DNA of 64,000 nt from Cephalotrichum gorgonifer. Taxonomy: Eukaryota; Ascomycota; Sordariomycetes; Microascales; Microascaceae. The position numbers were made by a program, and so were the translations under genes. Positions 60,745 through 64,000 of the stretch are shown piece by piece. Within the stretch, counting starts at the first letter, position 1. Every line of letters begins with the position of its first letter. The stretch spans positions 2,333,248 through 2,397,247 of the forward strand of contig ONZQ02000001.1 in assembly GCA_900312665.1 (NCBI GenBank). Reading direction: 5' to 3'. A model generated the notes under the pieces. That model worked only from the letters and a program-made list of their open reading frames with translations. It did no database searches and had not been told where the DNA came from.

Positions 60745-62387
60745 TTACCCTTCGACAGAACCATCGGCCGATTTGTCCCGAGGCCGCGCTGGCCTGTGGG
60801 AAGGACTCCGCGGCAGTGAGGGAGATCTGGACCGCGATACCGAGCGCGATCTCCGACGGTCGGGGGATCTGGAATATCTACTGCGTGGACTTGAGCCGCG
60901 ACTTCTGTGGCTGCTATCGGAGGAGTAGGATGGTGATCTGGCACGGCGGGGGCGTGCTTGGCGCCGAGTCGGGCTTGGGCTCCGCGAATATCGTCGCCGG
61001 CGTGACGATGACTCCTCCCTCGACGATCCCGAGGAACGTGATGAGTGTCGTCGTCTCTTCGGGGGTGGAGAGCGACTGGCAGAGGAGAAGGACCTGGATC
61101 GAGACCTGGATCGGGACCTAGATCGGGACCTAGAAGGAGACCGTGATTCGGATCGAGACCGGTTAGGCCGAGTCCTTGACCGCGGCCGGCCCCCAGTCCT
61201 ATCCCCTCGGCGGAGAGGAAGATCGCGATACGGAGATCGAGATCGTTTTCGGGCTTTATCGCTTGCCGGGCTTCTGGACCTGTTCCGTGGAATGACGCGA
61301 CCCTTGGGACTAGGTGGAAGCTGAGTAGACCGTCGAGATCGTTGTGGACTTGGGCTTCGTGAACCGGAGCGTGAAGAATAGCCAACGGAAGGTGAGCGGG
61401 ATGGGCTTTGCCTATGCCCATTGTAATGGGCACCACCTCGGCGACCTCTGGGAACGTAACTGTCGCCACGACCAAACCCTCTAGCATCGGCTTGGTCCCG
61501 GTATCGTGCCGGTGGGGGTGACCGCGAACGGCGTCCACCACGGCCAAATCCACCTCTCCGAGTATCGAAATCGCGGTCGCCTCGTCTTCCGCCTCTCCAA
61601 TCTCCTCGGCCCCGGAAACGGTCTCCCCTTTCGCGCTCTCTCATGCCCATTAATTCGCGGTCTCGAAGGTCTGCTTCCTCGCGGCGCCGGCGGGTTTCTT
61701 CGGCGGCTCTTTCAGCCTCGAGCTGGTTACCCAAGTTTAGCATTCCCGCACAATACAATGATGGCTCCATTCTTAATCCACGTACCTTCTCTTGAATAAG
61801 CTCCTGCTTCTTAGCTTCCAGTAGCTCCTTCGGGACGCCCTGGGAATTGGTCTGGGCACTGAGGAATAGCTTCCAAAGCTCCTTACAGAATGTAGCAGTA
61901 TCTTTATCGAGGAATCCAGTGAGCTGGATCTGTAGGGACTTTATGTCGGGCTGTCGAACCATACGGAGTTAGAGCTGCCCCCACGTAGATGTTTTGGTGA
62001 AAGCGCGCCACTCACGTATCGGGAACCCTCGATGAGGTTGAAGCAGAGCTCAGTGACGACATCGTCTTCATTGCCCAGTATTTCGGATATCCGTCCCGCG
62101 ATCCATCTGGGGAGAATAGCAACGTCAGTATTGTCATCTCGAACCCAGAAGTGGCCAGTAGCATTGGCGAGGGAGGCGAACCCGTCTCCGATAGTTGCAA
62201 GTTGTCGGTCACGTAGTGTCCCGCGAGCGACTACCTACGCTGGTAGAAAAGTTGGGCGCAGTATGGGCAGGGAACGAACGTACTTTTTCATGACTTGCAG
62301 GTTGACTTTTTGCATATCAACCTTCTGGTTGAATTCGGGGGGGAATTTCGTGCTCTTGAGGAGCTTCGCGTCGACACCGGTCGCCAT
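60745..62387 (-). CDS. PWI-domain SR-type splicing factor (SRRM1-like)
   Basis: Nuclear pre-mRNA splicing co-activator related to SRRM1/SRm160. Exons 62387..62284, 62106..62016, 61950..61786 and 61722..60745; 445 residues. The PWI domain covers about 25-115: the splices join VMKK to WIAGRISEILGNEDDVVTEL and then to RYPDIKSLQIQLTGFLDKD. After it comes a Glu/Arg-rich helix (LEAERAAEETRRRREE), RG-rich boxes and a long RS domain, including a run of alternating Arg and Ser. The fourth exon junction was chosen from GTACGT and TAACCAG ends; skipping this 63-bp intron would add 21 residues in frame, so an intron-retained form is possible. It diverges from nas2 with a 383-bp gap. Confidence 0.9.
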
Positions 62388-62770
62388 GGTTGCTACACGA
62401 TGCGGTGTACCAAGCTGTTTCGTGATGAGCTTAGTACGTGTAGAGAAGGGCGACGACTGGTTGAACTGCAGTGGTGAACAGGAGCTTCGACTGGCACATT
62501 GTATCCAGCATTATTAGCCAGACTTATGCCGAAAAAGTGCGGGTAGGTGCCAAATTTGACGTAATTGACACCCTCCCTTGCCATTTTCACTCACCCCACC
62601 AGGCGAGAGCTCCCAAATCACGAACCCCTCCAAGGTACCCCTCCATGACGTGGAGCGGTGCTGTCGCGCATAATACCCGCCCCTGGCCAACATCAGCCGG
62701 TCGTGGTTCTCGTCAGAGCTGGACAGTCACATCTCCTCGCACTCTTTAGATAATTGAATTTCCGTTGAAA
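62388..62770. promoter_or_regulatory. Bidirectional promoter between the PWI/SR gene and nas2
   Basis: 383 bp between two divergent start codons. No strong TATA box is visible; both products are housekeeping proteins, which often have TATA-less bidirectional promoters. Confidence 0.6.
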
Positions 62771-63630
62771 ATGAACAACCTACATGCGCCGACGATCCCC
62801 TCGGGGCCTACTAGCAGCCCCCAAGCCCAGGATGGCCAGAGTATCCAGCGGACAATGGCTGAGCTCCAGCAAAAGAAGGCCAACATGGAGGCGGAGCTCA
62901 GAGCTCTCAGTGGGGTTCTTGATACGGTGAGCCAGCAGTTGATTTTCGGTGGAGATCCATGGTCTAATAGCTTTCAAGCATGGTGTAGATATGCATACGC
63001 CGCTCCTGACACGCGATGGATTCCCCAGGGCGGACATCGACGTTGCGCAAAGTAAGCGGATATGGTCTAGGGAGTGGAAAACAAGACAGCTAACGGCTCA
63101 ATGAAAGTTCGGACCACCAGGGCTCGCATCATCTATCTTCGGAACGACTACAAGGACCTCATGGACACCATCGAGAAGCGGATACATGAGCACTTCGCCA
63201 GCCTCCCGGACGAGCCCACAACGGAAGCCGATCAGACCCCTACAGCACAGGAACCTCTTCGGGACTACGTGGCACCACCAGAGCTCATGATGCCGTTTGC
63301 GAAGGTGAATAGCGTTGTCGATGGGAGCCCTGCGTCTCTGGCGGGACTCAAGCGAGGTGATCGAATTCGCAACTTCGGCCCTGTCAACCATGCCAATAAC
63401 GATAATCTCAAGGCCGTGGCAGAGTGTGTCAACGGAAGCGAAGGGGTAAGTTGACTTCCTCCCCATGCGAATGTGAGGGTGCTTGCTAACATGGATGGGT
63501 TAAGGCGACGGTGATCGTCAAGGTAGTACGAGCTGAAGGGGGTGCGGACAGGGAGCTTCAGCTGTTGCTGAGACCAAGTCGGGGCTGGGGAGGGAGAGGC
63601 CTTCTGGGTTGTCATATTCTTCCCATCTAA
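62771..63630 (+). CDS. nas2: 26S proteasome assembly chaperone Nas2 (PSMD9/p27)
   Basis: Cytosolic/nuclear chaperone that binds Rpt5 during assembly of the proteasome base. Exons 62771..62926, 62979..63051, 63108..63445 and 63505..63630; 230 residues, near the family size. Start is ATG 62771; the codon two triplets upstream is TTG. The N-terminal helical segment (MAELQQKKANMEAELRALSG) runs into HGVDMHTPLLTRDGFPRADI, and the exon 2/3 junction gives DVAQIRTTRARIIYLRNDYK, diagnostic of Nas2. The PDZ domain covers about 135-215: FAKVNSVVDGSPASLAGLK, then GDRIRNFG and the exon 4 strand ATVIVKVVRAEGG. It diverges from the PWI/SR gene. Confidence 0.95.
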
Positions 63631-64000
63631 CCTAGGCATCGAGCTTCCACTGGTAGCTCCTCTCGGATGTTTTCCAATAAGGTAATCCAGCACGCGCTAA
63701 GAAAAAGCTGGATCCTGTATTACTACTGGCCATAAGCACACTGTGTTAGTATAGGTCGCAATTGGGCCGAAATGTCCATAATTTATCTTTTTGATACCCC
63801 AGATAGCATAGCAGCTGATGCATAACCGTGATGAAGAAGGCGGCCTACCTACCTGGGACTGGGGGGATACCCAGCCCGACGGCCGCCCGAACAGACAGTT
63901 TAGCGTGGGCCGTGGACGCATTGAGCGAACGATTGGGGTTCGAAAGCATCTTGGTTTTGCCCAGGCAGAAATGACACGGCGGGGCCGGCCGCCCCTAGGC
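63631..64000. other. Right-end sequence after nas2
   Basis: 370 bp to the window edge, containing the nas2 3' region. No gene could be recognised. Confidence 0.4.

Overview
The window is nuclear DNA of a filamentous ascomycete, Pezizomycotina and most likely Sordariomycetes. The evidence is short GT..AG introns (about 50-105 bp) with CTNAC-like branch sites, CT-rich leaders, GC-rich coding sequence, and a fungal gene set: put2, a CFEM GPI protein, Atg33, a TRP/Flc channel, a PTS1-tagged Sps19 reductase and a PWI/SR splicing factor. The genus cannot be named from the sequence. All exon models below were spliced by hand on reading frame, splice consensus and family conservation, so small boundary shifts are possible.

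Layout. 1-8.8 kb, all on the minus strand: a bHLH regulator cut by the left edge, mitochondrial P5C dehydrogenase (3 exons), and a PhoD-like phosphatase (9 exons). 12.3-18.4 kb, plus strand: a seven-exon, about 1872-residue ankyrin protein whose N-terminus looks like a nucleotidyltransferase fold. 18.4-38.3 kb: about 20 kb almost without genes. It holds three small minus-strand genes (a 54-residue Cys/His protein, a CFEM GPI-anchored protein and a six-cysteine secreted protein), a weak 95-codon candidate, simple repeats, a 20-N assembly gap and many copies of a GTACTTGTAC-like motif. The three small genes each have a TATA box; in two cases only splicing joins the correct frames.

38.3-43.9 kb is compact: an MFS transporter (+), Atg33 (-) and a peroxisomal 2,4-dienoyl-CoA reductase (+). 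47.2-52.7 kb: a Ser/Pro-rich protein of unknown function (+) converging on a TRP/Flc-type channel (-). 57.1-63.6 kb: a MutL-family protein (-), a PWI/SR splicing factor (-) and the proteasome chaperone Nas2 (+); the last two diverge from a 383-bp shared promoter.

The genes are mostly housekeeping and are not an operon or biosynthetic cluster. Common themes are mitochondria and peroxisomes (P5CDH, Atg33, Sps19) and the cell surface (CFEM, small secreted protein, MFS, TRP/Flc). The least explained items are the ankyrin protein and the three small genes in the gene-sparse block.
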